Part shown: positions 23,120-34,107 of the stretch, one piece after another | Layout of the letters: every line of letters begins with the position of its first letter | Numbering within the stretch: the stretch's first letter is position 1 | Source of the DNA: Xanthoparmelia taractica | Lineage: Eukaryota > Ascomycota > Lecanoromycetes > Lecanorales > Parmeliaceae | Direction of reading: 5' to 3' | DNA: 64,000 bases | Assembly (NCBI GenBank): GCA_033085395.1 | Contig: MU853191.1 | Span: forward strand, 124,001-188,000 | Position numbers and translations under genes: made by a program | Notes under the pieces: model-generated | What the model saw: the letters and a program-made list of their open reading frames with translations, nothing else | Database searches by the model: none | Told to the model about the DNA's origin: nothing

Positions 23120-24910
23120 TCACTCTGATTCACTACCACAGCAACTTCCATCCCCGCTACTATCATCCCCTTCACCCGTGTCGTCGTTATCGTCGCCTGT
23201 ATCCATCAACTGCCTCCCTGCTGGATCCTTGTCACCGCTCGCCCTTGCCATTGCCCTCCCCTCATCATCATTATCAACGAGCGCGCCTCCTCCATTCACC
23301 CCCGCACCCCCTCCACCTACAGCTGCCCCCATCATCTCCTCCCCCATCCACCCCTTAAAAACCGCCACACGCTCGCTCCTCACCCTCGCCATCCTCCTCC
23401 CCTCCCCCGTCTTCATCATCCCCTCCAACTTAACAAGCTTCTCCTCAAAATGCGCCATCGTACCCCCCACATCCCGTCCCCTCGCCCCACTATACGCAAA
23501 CGCGCGCCCTATACCCACTGCGCCGAGCGCATCGAGGCGATCTGCGTCTTGTACTATGGCTAGTTCTGGGAAACGACGCAGGGCGGAGAGGTGGATTTGG
23601 GGGTGGAGCGTTTCGGTTGTGTAGGAGATTGAGGCTGTTATTATTGAGACGGGGATGGCGATGTGGGGGGGCCAGCCGAGCGAGAGGAGGTGGGTTTCTA
23701 TTGTTGGGGTTGGGGCGGGGGAGGGTGGGGGGTGGAGGGTTGGGTCGATGGTGGTGGCGGTGGGGGGAGGGTAGTGGGAGTCTGTGGTTGAGGGGGGGGA
23801 GGGGAGCGAGGAGGTGGATGTTGGGGGTTGGTGTTGTTGTTGCGGGGCGGGAGGTTGATGGGGATGAGGATTAGGATTAGGGTGTTGGTATTTGTGGTCG
23901 TCAATGTCGTGCATCAGCGCCACGAGCTCCGTGATTGTCTCGTCGAATTTTATGTGCTTGAACTTCTGCTGCTCCACGCGCTGTATCTCCATGCTCAGCG
24001 CCAGCACACGCTGCACGTGCGCGTAGTCGTGCGAGACGTCAAAGTGGGGTTGTGACATGTAGTTTTTCACAAACTCGTGCGTCTTGGCCATTAGGTGCCG
24101 TATCATCGGTCGGCTTAGTTTCACGGTCGGTTCGCGACGTTTTGTTGGTTTTCTCGTTTGTGCGTTCGTAGTTATGTTGTCGGATTCGTCCCGCGGTAAT
24201 GTCTGCACCCAGAATCCCCGCTCATCTCTCGGCTTCGCGATCCTCTGCGATTGCAAGCCCATTCGCCGAACGGTCCGCCACATCGTGCTCTCGTCAACCA
24301 GCATGCCACAGGTGCCCTCGAGGAACCTGCACATGTCTTTGATGTAGGCATCCGGGCGGTCGGCGAGGTATAGGCGGAGACGCTCCTCGTGCTCCGGGGT
24401 GATTTTGGGGGGCCGGCCGGTGCGGGCGCCTTTCTTTCTCGGCAGCCAGACTTCGCCGCAGTTGTCATAGAGCTTCTTCATCGCGCGAGCTTTCTTGTCG
24501 GAGATGGCATGCGTGGCCATGATGGTTTTAATGTCATGACCGGCAGCGAGATCGGCTTTGATGCGGGCGCGGAGGGCGGTGGAGAGGGCGCGGGGCATGG
24601 CTGTGTGCTGATTGGGGGTCTTTTGGAAGGTGGAATGGAGGTCTATTGGATGGGGGATGCTTGTATGAGAGGCAATGGTTTCCCCTGCTGCTGAGGGTTC
24701 TGATGCCCGCGATGGGCGTGAAGAATGAACTCTTTCTTGGAAGTTGGTGGTTTTGGCGTATGCAAAAATCTGAGCTTTTGGCTCTTGGGTTTCGCTAGCG
24801 TGAAAAGAAATTGCGCTTACCTTATTTTGTAGTGGCGCCTTTGCCCCTTCCGCCAAGGTACTTTCTGCACGTCGTCTGAACTTGGCGATACTGGAGCTTC
24901 GTGTGAGCAT
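23120..24910 (-). CDS. transposase-type HTH fused to HD phosphohydrolase
   Basis: One long open frame of up to 596 residues. Residues about 105-230 resemble the DNA-binding part of Tc1/mariner-type transposases: a first helix-turn-helix (RARIKADLAAGHDIKTIMAT), a GRPPKITPE linker, then a second HTH ending TMWRTVRRMGLQSQRI. Residues about 265-530 form a YedJ-like HD domain with intact metal ligands: SHDYAHVQRVL (His294, His298), LMHDIDDHKY (His334-Asp335) and IVQDADRLDALGAVGIGRAF (Asp455). A Pro/Gln/His-rich insert of about 60 residues sits between the HD and Asp motifs. No DDE catalytic part remains. The acidic Gly/Asp-rich tail is disordered. A strong donor (AAG/GTAAGC) after residue 30 means the first 30 residues (a presequence-like Arg/Ser stretch) may be spliced onto a later acceptor; MPRAL at 24598 is an alternative start. 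Substrate unknown. Confidence 0.8.
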   Translation of the reverse strand: MLTRSSSIAKFRRRAESTLAEGAKAPLQNKVSAISFHASETQEPKAQIFAYAKTTNFQERVHSSRPSRASEPSAAGETIASHTSIPHPIDLHSTFQKTPNQHTAMPRALSTALRARIKADLAAGHDIKTIMATHAISDKKARAMKKLYDNCGEVWLPRKKGARTGRPPKITPEHEERLRLYLADRPDAYIKDMCRFLEGTCGMLVDESTMWRTVRRMGLQSQRIAKPRDERGFWVQTLPRDESDNITTNAQTRKPTKRREPTVKLSRPMIRHLMAKTHEFVKNYMSQPHFDVSHDYAHVQRVLALSMEIQRVEQQKFKHIKFDETITELVALMHDIDDHKYQHPNPNPHPHQPPAPQQQHQPPTSTSSLPSPPSTTDSHYPPPTATTIDPTLHPPPSPAPTPTIETHLLSLGWPPHIAIPVSIITASISYTTETLHPQIHLSALRRFPELAIVQDADRLDALGAVGIGRAFAYSGARGRDVGGTMAHFEEKLVKLEGMMKTGEGRRMARVRSERVAVFKGWMGEEMMGAAVGGGGAGVNGGGALVDNDDEGRAMARASGDKDPAGRQLMDTGDDNDDTGEGDDSSGDGSCCGSESE

Positions 24911-25386
24911 GATCAGCTACTTGTTAGCTCGCTACCAGACTACCTTGATCTATCTACTGCTTTTTACTGAGGTGTCTAGATATCTCATATACCGATCCTG
25001 CCCGAGTGGGTACTTGCTGTAATCGTGTTCGAAAGAATTGCTAGGAACTTGGGAAGTCCTTCTAGGTCACAGTATCGGGTGTTCAGTGGGTAAGGTGTAA
25101 GTACTTGCAAGAATTGAGCACGAACCTCGCATTCACAGCTCTTCTCTTTTCCATGGCCCCAACCCGAATCCGGAAAGTAGTGAGGGTACCAACGTCATTT
25201 CCAGGGAAGTGGGGTATCTAGAATGCGGGGAATCTATATATTCGCTAGCTCTTTTTTTCCTCGGTGCTCCAAAGAAGACATCTTTCTCATTGCTCGATTG
25301 GCTGATAAGTCAATCGGTTGTGTACTTTCCTTCCCACTCAAGTGTCTTCTCGCCCTCTCACTTCCGTATTTCGTATTCCGAGTAGC
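24911..25386. promoter_or_regulatory. divergent promoter region
   Basis: About 475 bases between the start codons of the HTH-HD fusion (minus) and the cyclase gene (plus). A pyrimidine-rich run precedes the cyclase start. No coding sequence supported. Confidence 0.5.
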
Positions 25387-26759
25387 ATGGCAGAGAACAA
25401 ATCGACTGCCCAAAGGCGGCTAAGCCAAGTCAAAGACTTCCTTACAATGAACAAGACCGCTGCGACTATACCTTTCGACCCTGATTGTTCCAAGTTTCCA
25501 CAGCGGAAAGACGTTCCACAAACCCCTTATGCGCCTCCTGGAGTACCGACGGCTTGGGTTTGGGGTGAGACTGATTTCGTAGGGCGTCTTAATCTACTGA
25601 CCCCGACGAGGGTCAAAGCTGCGGCGGCAAGCGAAATCAAGACCGGTGAGATGGTCTCACTGAAGTAAGCAAGCAGCTATTGTAGACTGTGGCGTGCTTA
25701 ACCCAAAACAACAGCCTACCATTGAACCATCCGGAAGTCCCTGCCTTCGCCCGAGAAAGCTTCAAACATGAGATCAAGACTTTGTCAGAGAACGTTGCAT
25801 ATGACGACAAGTACGAGTTGAATACACAGAGTGGAACACAATGGGACGGTTTTAGACATGTTTGTCTATTGAACGGCCAACGCTGTGGTATTCGCTAAAG
25901 GGTCTTAGTTTGCGTGGTTGCCCACTGAGACCTTCTATAACAATACTCATGGCAAGGACATTGTTGGCCCAAAGGCGAACCACAAATGCTCCATCCACCA
26001 CTGGTCCAACCATGGCATTGCAGGTCGTGGCATCCTCCTCGACTACCGTTCCTACGCAGACAAAAAAGGCGTCGCTTTGAACTCATACGAAGCCGACCGC
26101 ATTTCATATGCAGAGCTCGAGGCCTGTGGAAGGGACCAAGGCATTGACATACGGCCTCAAGCGCAAGGAGGGGACATAAAGATTGGCGACATGTTGTTTA
26201 TCAGAAGCGGGTTTATCAAAACATACTATGAGAAGCCGGTGGAGGAGAGGAATCAACTGGCACTGCGACATCATGAGATAGGGGCCAATGATGGGCAGCG
26301 GTACGCGGGTGTCAAGCAGGAGGATGCGATGCTGGATTGGTTGCACGATTGCTACTTTGCTACTGTTGCGGGAGATAGTCCGACGTTTGAGGCGTGGCCT
26401 TCGAATCAAGGTGCGTTTCCAATGAGTCTCCCTTGATCAAGACCACACTGATTCTGACTGGCAGATTATTACATTCACGAATACTTACTTGCAATGTGGG
26501 GTTGGTAAGGAGCTCCATGGATAGACATCGAAGCTTCCATAGACTGACTTGCGCATCTCAGTCCTCTCGGAGAAATGGTAGATCTGGAAAAGCTGGCGCA
26601 GGTTTGTAGAGAAAAGAACAGATGGACTTTCTTTGTTACCAGCGCGCCTGCAAATGTCCCCGGTAAGCTATCGCCTGATTCTCGACTTCGACGATGCTAA
26701 TGCAGAGTGTCTCAATAGGCGGTGTTGCTTCCCATGTGAATGGTACCGCTATCTTCTGA
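25387..26759 (+). CDS. putative cyclase / kynurenine-formamidase-like protein
   Basis: Six exons: 25387-25664, 25715-25859, 25909-26410, 26465-26504, 26562-26662 and 26719-26759 (368 residues). All are GT-AG with consistent phases. The start MAENKSTAQRRL is the first ATG in frame. The fungal putative-cyclase (PF04199) layout is clear: GVPTAWVWGETDFVGRLNLL, SLNLPLNHPEVPAF across intron 1, SGTQWDGFRHFAWLP across intron 2, YYIHEYLLAMWGCPLGEM across intron 4 and the end FFVTSAPANVPGGVASHVNG. In bacterial members the metal site is HxGTHxDxxxH; here it reads SGTQWDGFRH, so some ligands differ. This form appears usual in the fungal branch (family memory, not searched). Possible hydrolase of N-formyl or lactone substrates; not assignable further. 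Confidence 0.9.
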
Positions 26760-29756
26760 GCATGTAAAATTCAACGTTGTTCTGGAACCGAGATGTGAGA
26801 TGTAACGTTTGTTTATATATATAGACATACACATCGGGGTCGCCAAGATTGATGGTTATCCTACTGAATTTAAAATATCATTACCGTCAGCCTGAAAATG
26901 AAACATATACGAATCTCAATTTCCCAGAGAAAAAAAGAATGGAACCCTTTCCTCAACTACCTGGTGTCTCCGCCTATCCTATGAGCTTTGGCCATACACT
27001 CTTTTAGCCAGATTCAAACTCCACAGCAAAACACTGCCTCTTAGGATCATCCTACTTGTGTCCTAAATTAAAAGGTTTCCTACATGCTTAGAAAATCTCT
27101 CTGTATCCCGAGTTGATACTCTACAGCTAGCACCAATAAGAAGAGAAATGGCGTTATAAGATTGCCTGGAAGGCTTTGGCTCTAAAACACAAAATCCACA
27201 CTTTAGTTAGAGAACAGCAAGACTTGAAGCTTGGGATATGAGTCATTTAAGTCAAGGATGTCTGCATTTTCATGCAATAAACGCTATTCATCTGTATCGT
27301 GCCCTAACAGTGTTCTAAGCCTAGGTATCCAATGATCTATAGCCTTAAAAGTCACCACTTTACTCCTACAATACCTCGCCTTTACCGCAAGAAAACATAT
27401 CGAATCACACATTGCAAGAGAAATTCAAGCGTGGTAAGGCTGTCGCTGTTGACGTGACCAAGGTACCTTGTTTGATTCAGCTGTTACTTCGAGCTGTATG
27501 TACTGATGATATCGCGAAAGCAACAAGACAATATCTCCGTCCACCCGGAAGCTGCGATGGCTTGCATGCGCTTTTTAATCCCAGCCAAGCAAAATACCTC
27601 GAATGGCTATCAAGTGGTGGTGGGGCTGGAAAGTCGACAGATATGGCCGACGGCTCCGATAGCTGGATGCGGAAATTGTTGCGGAGGTATATGTTGCTGT
27701 GGCTGTGCATTTCGTTTATTCGTCTGAGCAGGATCAACGATACAACGGGTAAATGTTTTAGAAACATGCAGTCAAAGGGGCCCGGTCGATGGGCGGGACG
27801 GCACGGAGAACTTTTTAGTGAAATGCAAATCCTGCCGTGTGGACAATATTTTGGTTTCACCCGGAAACTGCGGTGGCTGTGTGGCCGTTTCGATTCCAGA
27901 CCAAGCGGGTTCTTTCGTCGAAAAGCTGTGAAGGAGTGGTGGTTGTGGTGGTGGTGTAGGGGCGTCTCGTCTCGTCTTTGTAGGACTCTCAATTATTGTA
28001 GATTCAATGTTCTAGGCCCCGTCGCTGCTTCCCGAGCATCTTGCGATTGATTGTGAAGTTACAGTGGCTGGGTAGATGGCTTATGATGTTATCGTATAAG
28101 GAGCGCTGGTTATAGAGTCATGGGATAAGCTATCTGTTTATGAGGCTCTAAGTCTTCCCTGGGGGGGCGGTATAATTAAAATTTTAGGATAAGGAAAAGG
28201 TGCATTTAGTGCTCTCATTCATGAAGGCATACACACCGGGACCAAGCAGTACTGTAGATAGATGATTGGGCCTATCCCAACGCTAGGGTCAGCAGCCAGT
28301 AGGCCCAGCTAGGTCATCAGCAGGCCTAGATGGGTCCCCGGACGTGCCTCAGCGCTAGAACAGTTCCCATGCCTACCTATGCGGCATAGACCTGAGGTGG
28401 GTATCCAGATAGCTATGTATACAGGCGTGGGTGGGTGGGAGGGACAAAAGTATGGGATTGCTCTGAAACAAGAAGAACTCGAATGAAGAGTTGACTGATG
28501 GTGTGAGGCTTATACATATAGTGCTCTTACTCAAAGACACGTGTTCCCCGCATGTGCCCATCCATCTGGCACAGCGGCCAGATCATGAGACGCATTAACC
28601 CATAGTCCCACTATTCGAATAGACCGATGGCATACTATTGGAATGGTACTTGGGAGTCGTATGAGATGGGATTGAATGTGTGGATATTAATTGCAATGAG
28701 GGTTGGGACTTGGGATTAATGATTCATGATTTGGCTTTTGGTGGAGCGAATGATACGGTAAACATCCTTATCGAAAAAATCACGCTAGTATACTAGTGCT
28801 TAGTAATGCAATAGGGAGTGCTGCATGTCGCCCGTTGAGTGCAGAAAACTTCTTCAATGCAACCCAACCGGTACTTACTATGTTTCCTAACCATGGAGCT
28901 GGTACTCTACATAAGCCGAGGGTGTCCGTCGTCTTTGCAATACCTGGCTTTAAGATAAAAAAACATTACCTAACACTATTTATCACGGAAGCGTTCATCA
29001 ACGGATCCTTTTGAGAAGACGTATCGATTGAGGAATTCTCTGGGCTGCTTCGGATTCCATTAAGGGAATCTTTTTCGAACTAGCACTGGAATCAAGTTTC
29101 TGCTGAGACTGCCGAGTGAGATCAGCCACGACTCCCAGATTACTGCAGCGGGTACGGGACGCGCCTTTTTTGGACCAAAGCTTCGAATACATCCCGCGTC
29201 ATATAAAACTAGTAATTTCGCCCATCCATCTTCTTTCACCAATGATGGTAATGCTGCAGCAAAAGGAGCCTGAAGACTCTGCACTGCCTCATACGGGTCG
29301 AATGCTACGTTCGTGTCCCTGCACGGTGGACCAGGCTCCTGGCTCCCTGCCGGTTCGTGGCGGGGCACGCAGTAAGACGAGGCTGGAACTTATAAGATGC
29401 ACAGTAAGCTGGAAAATGGAGCCATCGCGAATCAATCGTCCCCACCACATTCTCTCTGACGGTGATACTTGGCAATCGGAGAAAGAATTGCCTGCATGCT
29501 TCCCAAACGCTCCTACATGGCTCCTTCAACCCCACCAGTTCGGATTGCAACCACACCCTTCCGCCTTTTAGCCGCCCCTAGTGTCAGCTTTCTTCATAAA
29601 ACATTTTCTGCCCATCAAGCTTTGACGACTTCCCCTATATCTTCCCACATCTTCTGTCCGCTTTGACTGTTTTTTCGGGTCAGTTTCTCAAGTCAACCAT
29701 ATCCTAGCCTTGACTACCATCATCCCCAATTTTCACTTGCCTCTCGTCTGTTCTTT
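26760..29756. other. 3-kb gene-poor stretch
   Basis: No supported gene. Long open frames at about 27412-28050 (plus) and 27477-27992 (minus) overlap each other, lack good starts and have no recognisable domain. Around 28260-28350 there is a local repeat of AGGCCCAGCTAGG/AGGCCTAGATGGG-type words. The last 150 bases are pyrimidine-rich and serve as the promoter of the membrane-protein gene. Confidence 0.5.
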
Positions 29757-31042
29757 ATGTCAATGATTGAAGCACGAGGAGCAATGAGCTCCGCAACTTC
29801 AGGCAACGTACTCAAGCATACGCAGTACTCTGTCCTTCACTTCATCCTCCTTGTAGTTTTCTCCGGCTTAGCAACCACCGCTGCGGTACTCAGGCTTTGG
29901 GCACGGAAAATACAGAAACAAGCGTTTGCGATTCATGACTATTTGACAGTGCTGGGCCTGGTGAGTGCCCGAAACAGGATTCACGAGCTGAGCCTTACCC
30001 ACTCATAACCCATGTTTCCAGATCTTTGCACTCGCCGAGGCTGGTGTCAGTGTTTACGGTAACTCTTCTCAACCAGAGCAATATACCCTGGGACCGAGCA
30101 CTTTCAATGACAATTACTAGGTTGCTGTTTCATAGTCCAGCGGAAGGAGGGCACCGTACCTGAAAAATTAGGCCTTCAGGTGACGCTTCTTTGTTTCGAC
30201 GTGAGCCACGCTGACAAGTAGAGAACAGCTTCTTTTCCTGTCCCCAATACTCTGGGTAACCGCTGTGACGACGATCCGTGCAGCGATCATTTCCCTCTAC
30301 ATCCATCTCTTTCCCCCTCGCTGGTTCCTCGTCACTTGCTACGGAGTGCTGGCGGTGAATGTTGCCTTTGGGGCGAGCGCAATCATCGCGGACTGCCTCA
30401 TCTGTCGGCCGATAACGTACAGATGGGCGCCAGATATGATTGACGGCTCTTGCGGAGATCAGAGGTCGCTTGATATGTACATCGCCGTCTTGAACTGTCT
30501 CCAGGACATTGTGATTGTGATCCTGCCCATGCCTGTACTGTGGGGACTGCAAATGGCGAGGAGTAAAAAGGTGGCGTTGAGCGGCATGTTCGGAATTGGT
30601 ACCTTGTATGGCGCCCGCAAACACCAGCTCCTGGTCATCTAAAGTACGATATGTTGACACGCTTTTCTGCTGTAGGATCTGCGCCATTACGATTTACCGC
30701 GTCCAGGCAACCTCCACGATCGGCGATCCAACAACTTTGCACGCGCAAGATACGTACTGTCTGGTCGCGCTTTTGACCTCTCTCGAAGCTCTCCTCGGGG
30801 TCATAAGCGCCTGCTTGCCCATGCTTAAACCACTACTTCTCAAACTCAAGAGTTCAATGTCCGAACATAGAACAAAGACGAGCAAACATATTACGTCGGC
30901 TACTGTTCCCGTCGCAATGCACGCGGCTCAAACATCAGATCTTAGAAAGCAATCCTCTGGCGCATCATCTGCATCGACAACAGACTCATCCTGGCGTGAA
31001 AGAGATGTTGAAGGACAGCGCGAGAAACAAAGCTTAGTGTAA
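29757..31042 (+). CDS. fungal rhodopsin-type seven-helix membrane protein
   Basis: Five exons: 29757-29960, 30022-30058, 30121-30179, 30229-30605 and 30676-31042 (347 residues); an in-frame second ATG lies at 29784. It has the SAT4/Pth11-like fungal rhodopsin domain: helix 1 (YSVLHFILLVVFSGLATTAA) with RLWARK and HDYLTVLGL, then IFALAEAGVSVYG split over a tiny 37-nt exon. The third exon encodes a short loop (about 20 residues). Later helices include LFLSPILWVTAVTTIRAAII, the Cys-containing CLICRPITYRW and DGSCGDQ loop, NCLQDIVIVILPMPVLWGLQ and LVALLTSLEALLGVISACLP. The Ser/Thr-rich C-tail is cytoplasmic. Such proteins are plasma-membrane sensors or scaffolds in fungi; no ligand can be inferred. 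Exons 2-3 are the least certain junctions. Confidence 0.85.
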
Positions 31043-32589
31043 TCTCAGCTTTCCAGATTCGATATTACTCACATTGTCTTTGCTATTCGACGTCGCCGCT
31101 CACAAACACGGGTCTTGAGGTCAAGAAACCCGCAATTTTTTAGGAGGATACGAAGCCGTCTTCAAGACATGGACTCTCACCATGCTGGGAAGTTTGGCAT
31201 CTGGCGAATGAATGGGATTTTTTGTAGGAGGAGAGAGACTTCGGGAATGATAAAGCAACTCCGCGTGACAGACTATGCCCTACTCAACAATCTCATCTGC
31301 TCCTTGTCTCGATTCCGATTTATGCAGACAGAGAAATATAACCCTTCTCATCCGCTTAGCGACACAAATTGCAGCATGACACATAAACCCATGAATAATC
31401 CATCATCGACGTAGACGCCACAACTCAACATCACATTATAAACCGTATCCGCTCCCCTGACTAATTTTGCTGCTAATTTAGCAATGCAGCAAAATATAAG
31501 CGTCACAAATATTCCTTCTATAGTATACCTGCCCTTACTACACCTTCCTTCATCCTCCTCCTCCCCCCCACCGCTCTCCCCCAACTCTTTACCCTCTGCA
31601 CTCTCAACCCAGTAAAACCTTCCCGCTACTCCCATCCCATCAAGAATAAAATGACCTTACCTACCTGATATATATAGACAATCCGCAAATCCCGCAAATC
31701 CCCCACATCCTTCTACCGCCGCCACCCCCGACGCCGATGTCTAATTGTCCAATCCAGTTCAATCCAATCCAATCCGACCTTATCAATCACTCTTCGCTGG
31801 GCTCTGGGTTTTTGGTGAACAACTACGGTTCGTTGGGGGTGGGGGGGGGGAGAGAGAGTGGGATAGGAAGAGAGAGAGAGAGGAGGCGGGGGTTTAGACG
31901 GCAGGAGTTCGTAAAGTGATAGGGTTGAGTAGGGTGATGGTATTTACTTCTGATCAGATGCTGTGACGGAGCGAATGATGAAAGTGAAGCGGGTGATGAA
32001 GTGGAAAGGATGAAGGGATGGAGTAAATCGGGTGACGGGGTTAGGGATAAGGTTTCTTGTATTCTGCTACCCCCCTTCCCTTCCCTTCCCTTCCCCTCCC
32101 CTCCCATCCTGCCAACTGTCTACTCTCCGGTATTTCAGACTCTGCTGGTGAGATTTGCTAGACCAGACCGATGCGCGGGGGACTTTGGTGTATGAACTAC
32201 ACTGCACTTTGTAATTCGTTATTCGTTATGTGCTTTTAGAATTGTCAAGCGATCTCGTTTCTTCTTGATCTTCGCGGGTGGGGATGGTGTAGTAGTGTAC
32301 TAAATGGAAACTGGATCCTGTGTTGCATTATGCGCTGAACCTTAAGCGAGCAGGGTGAGGGGAAGGTTTGTAGCGGTAGAGATGCCAGTAATGGCCGTGC
32401 TTAGGTATGCGTCGAGTCCCTCTCTCTTTCTACAATAGATTCATTGAATACGCGACTTGATTAATATGTGCTGGGGGCGCGGGCTACCCAGTAGTGGAAA
32501 GCTTGCTGAGTCACGTGATATCGCGACTGCAGGCGTATTTTGAATGATTTTTCTTTATCTATCTAATAGCAACGTGACTAGTATTCAAA
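31043..32589. other. gene-free stretch with simple repeats
   Basis: About 1.5 kb without a supported gene. Contains a G-run with GA repeats near 31835-31885, a CCCTT/CCCCT pyrimidine repeat near 32070-32105, and CTCC-rich sequence near 31550-31580. This is the border of the AT-rich island. Confidence 0.5.
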
Positions 32590-32717
32590 GGCCCTGTGGT
32601 GTAGTGGAATAGATACTGCAAATACCACACAAATAGCCCCGATTCTTGATGATTAGCCTAGCCATTACTACAATTGATTTGATCCGCCAGGGTTCTAACT
32701 CGAACCCGGCTGGGCCA
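32590..32717 (+). pseudogene. tRNA-like sequence, probably a tRNA relic
   Basis: The 5' end GGCCCTG pairs with CTGGGCC before a final A (one mismatch). A perfect polymerase III A box (TGGTGTAGTGG, 32597-32607) lies in a foldable D arm (GTGT...ATAC). The T arm GGGTTC...GAACCCGG has an oversized loop, and no clean anticodon arm forms without assuming an intron of about 50 nt. It is therefore a decayed tRNA or tRNA-derived element rather than a confident tRNA gene. It sits exactly at the border of the RIP island. Confidence 0.4.
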
Positions 32718-32877
32718 ACGTGATATTAATAGCCAAAGAACATATAAAAGAATCGATTTTTTTGATGGTCTGGACCGTCATAGACACCACTTCATCGTAC
32801 GTAGTAGCCGTGATTCACTGCAACGTACGGAATTTGCTAGCGGGGAACCTCGACTCGATAGCGACGTGTAACGCCGA

Positions 32878-32960
32878 CAATAGACTTTAACCCTCGCTAC
32901 TGAGCATACATATCGCTAGCTATAATAAATATCTAGCTTCGAGTAGAATAATAAATAGTT
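32878..32960. repeat. direct repeat in RIP island, copy 1
   Basis: About 83 bases starting CAATAGACTTTAACCCTCGC. A second copy is at 33038-33119; the two differ mainly by C/T and G/A transitions, as RIP produces. Confidence 0.75.
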
Positions 32961-33037
32961 AGATGAAATAATAAGAGCGTCTTAGCATCGACTCGAATAA
33001 TTAAAAACTCGATATCGATAGAGAGATATGACGATAG

Positions 33038-33119
33038 CAATAGACCTTAACCCTCGCTATTGAGCATGCACGTCGCTAGTTATAATGTATATATTGCTTC
33101 AAGTAAAGTAGTAAACGAT
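33038..33119. repeat. direct repeat in RIP island, copy 2
   Basis: Second copy, starting CAATAGACCTTAACCCTCGC, 160 bases downstream of the first (32878-32960). Confidence 0.75.
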
Positions 33120-33787
33120 CACGGGATCGTGTAGAGAGATACTCATGCTTATCGATATAGTATTCTTTAAAGGCGGCGGACTAAACGAGATAGCGCTCTA
33201 ATCCTAAGACTCCGTAGACTTCTATAAAGAAATTAAATTAAGTAGAATAGCTTAGTATAAAAGAGACTTACTAGATATTCTAATAACTCGTATATAAGAT
33301 TCTCTCCTCTCGTTTACTCCCTCGTTTATTCACTCGTAGCTCTTTACCTCGTATATACTAATAAGAATACTGTAATTAGTTCGATTAGGGCAATAAAGAC
33401 TCGCGTATTTGAGTTACTTATTGATTGAAAGGCGGCGAAATGCTTTGAAGATCTTATTTGATGCGTGTGGGTCGGACACGCGATTAGGTGTAGATAAGGA
33501 TCGCTATCACTCAAAGTCCTCCCTAAGTATTACTATTAGTCACTCTCTTTGATGAATAGAATATATATCTTACTTGAATTAGTGAACGCTGTCTTGAGTC
33601 TCTTGAGAAAGCTAAAAGATTATTAATCTAACTATTTGCTTGGCTAGGCGTGTTCTAAGAAGAGAGAGCCCTTAAAGAGAAGTGAAAGAAAATAAGTTAT
33701 AACGCGGTTCTCCCTTATATTAAATGAGAGTGTTTAGTATAAGGAAGAACGCTAGGTACGCAGGAATAATTGATTCTAGGAGTACTG

Positions 33788-34013
33788 GCGTTGCTCGTTA
33801 GCTAGAAACTATCGAAGGTGCTTCTAGTTAGCGAGCAACGCTATGTATAAATAATTGATTCTAGATACGTCGAGGCAAATGTAGGTATCCGGTCTTATCT
33901 TATCTATAAGATAAGATCGGGTATCTAGATCTTTTCGGGCAATATAGATTCAAGTATTTACGTTGCTCGTCGGCTAGAAGTAGTTATAGAGACTTTTAGT
34001 TAGCGAGTAACGC
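33788..34013. repeat. cluster of three imperfect inverted repeats
   Basis: Hairpin 1: arms 33788-33807 and 33822-33841. Hairpin 2: arms 33884-33903 and 33906-33925, almost loopless. Hairpin 3: arms 33960-33980 and 33993-34013, related in sequence to hairpin 1 (GTTGCTCGT...AGCGAG.AACGC). Arm mismatches are nearly all transitions, suggesting perfect hairpins before RIP. Such structures could belong to a Helitron 3' end or to a nested small element. Confidence 0.65.
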
Positions 34014-34082
34014 TTTAAAGGATTCTTAGATGTAAGAGTGAATATCTCTTTGAATACTCACCCCCCTTTATAAAGAGGATAT

Positions 34083-34107
34083 AAAAAAAAAAAAAAAAAA
34101 AAAAAAG
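34083..34107. repeat. poly-A tract in RIP island
   Basis: An uninterrupted run of about 25 A residues followed at once by GGCCCCCGGGAGATC, a GC-rich word unlike the surrounding AT-rich sequence. Could be a retroposed tail or a replication-slippage tract. Confidence 0.7.

Noticed and set aside
27412..28050. 212-codon plus-strand frame and the 171-codon minus-strand frame opposite
   Set aside because: Mutual shadows, no ATG at the beginning of the plus frame, Trp/Gly/Arg-rich without any family resemblance, no splice partners.
29060..29571. Overlapping open frames on both strands before the rhodopsin-type gene
   Set aside because: No domain, no conserved composition; the region reads as promoter sequence.
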